DNA of 15,558 nt from JALXDT01 sp964634755 (GTDB lineage: Bacteria > Acidobacteriota > Aminicenantia > JAMOAD01), in contig CAZWJH010000060.1 of NCBI GenBank assembly GCA_964634755.1, positions 1-15,558 on the forward strand. The letters run 5' to 3'. Positions 15,399 to 15,558 of this stretch are shown piece after piece; the stretch's first letter is position 1; each line of letters starts with the position of its first letter. The notes below the pieces were generated by a model that did not search any database, had not been told where the DNA came from, and saw nothing but the letters and a program-made list of their open reading frames with translations. A program made the translations under genes and the position numbers.

Positions 15399-15433
15399 TC
15401 CCGTTTTCTCCCAAATTTTCCCAATTTTTCCCA
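15399..15433 (-). promoter_or_regulatory. probable MraZ operator: four GGGA boxes at 10-bp period
   Basis: On the minus strand the sequence reads TGGGA, N5, TGGGA, N5, TGGGA, N5, CGGGA (complements of 15429-15433, 15419-15423, 15409-15413 and 15399-15403). Known MraZ operators in enterobacteria are TGGG-type direct repeats spaced by 5 nt in front of mraZ, so the match in motif, period and place is close. The repeats start at the predicted transcription start and run through the leader; the last one overlaps the mraZ ribosome binding site. Binding would therefore block transcription and possibly be coupled to translation. Binding itself is inferred. Confidence 0.88.
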
Positions 15434-15440
15434 GTTTCTA

Positions 15441-15469
15441 AATATAAAGCTTTTTAAAGCAAATGTCAA
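15441..15469 (-). promoter_or_regulatory. sigma70-type promoter of the dcw operon
   Basis: Minus strand: -35 TTGACA (complement of 15464-15469, perfect consensus), 17-bp spacer, -10 TATATT (complement of 15441-15446, one mismatch). Transcription would begin near 15433-15434, giving a leader of about 40 nt before the mraZ ATG. It is the only convincing promoter seen in the window and lies directly in front of the MraZ boxes. Confidence 0.85.
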
Positions 15470-15558
15470 GCTTTTTTCTTTATTTTTTTAAAATAACCCC
15501 TTTCTATCTCTATAAACTTTCTTTAAAAAATATCATACTTTACCAACCTTCCTTCAAG

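Noticed and set aside
15523..15558. Possible C-terminal end of an upstream minus-strand gene (LEGRLVKYDIF then stop)
   Set aside because: Only 11 codons are visible at the window edge, too few to separate a real gene end from chance.
1..15558. RNA genes, CRISPR arrays, insertion sequences, att sites and origins
   Set aside because: None seen: coding sequence fills almost the whole window and there are no long direct or inverted repeats apart from the operator boxes.

Overview
The window is one long, AT-rich, minus-strand division and cell wall (dcw) operon. It reads from right to left and is nearly complete. The order is mraZ, rsmH, ftsL, ftsI, murE, murF, murD, ftsW, murC, ftsQ, ftsA, ftsZ. 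Three exported envelope proteins follow on the same strand: a CpoB/YbgF-like TPR lipoprotein and two proteins I cannot name. At the left edge the 3' end of a plus-strand gene, probably an outer-membrane beta-barrel, converges on the operon with 2 bp between the stop codons.

Organism: a diderm bacterium, because there is a CpoB-like lipoprotein, a beta-barrel ending in Phe, and a POTRA-type FtsQ. MurE carries the DNPR motif of meso-diaminopimelate-adding ligases. Base composition is low in GC, the coding strand is purine-rich, the proteins are rich in Lys, Glu and Ile, and many Arg codons are AGA/AGG. The last features fit, but do not prove, a thermophilic or anaerobic lineage. The last gene of the operon resembles, from memory, small secreted coiled-coil proteins of Acidobacteriota/Aminicenantes. 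I offer that placement only tentatively.

Layout: at 15393-15470 there is a strong sigma70-type promoter (TTGACA, 17 bp, TATATT). Directly after it come four GGGA boxes at an exact 10-bp period, the arrangement expected of an MraZ operator. Position 15393 down to 3450 is a chain of genes that abut or overlap by 4 to 23 bp, so the whole run is probably translationally coupled. ftsA and ftsZ each have a full AGGAGG site. ftsZ is followed after 37 bp by the three envelope genes, which are themselves closely spaced.

Function: MurC, MurD, MurE and MurF build the UDP-MurNAc-pentapeptide. FtsW and FtsI polymerise and crosslink septal peptidoglycan. FtsQ and FtsL connect them to the ring made by FtsZ and anchored by FtsA. 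RsmH modifies 16S rRNA and MraZ probably represses the cluster. Two genes usually found in such clusters, mraY and murG, are absent from their usual positions, and murB and ddl are absent too. The main points for follow-up are this selective loss, the four-box MraZ operator with a corrected mraZ start, and the CpoB-like envelope module behind ftsZ. I see no RNA genes, mobile elements or CRISPR arrays.
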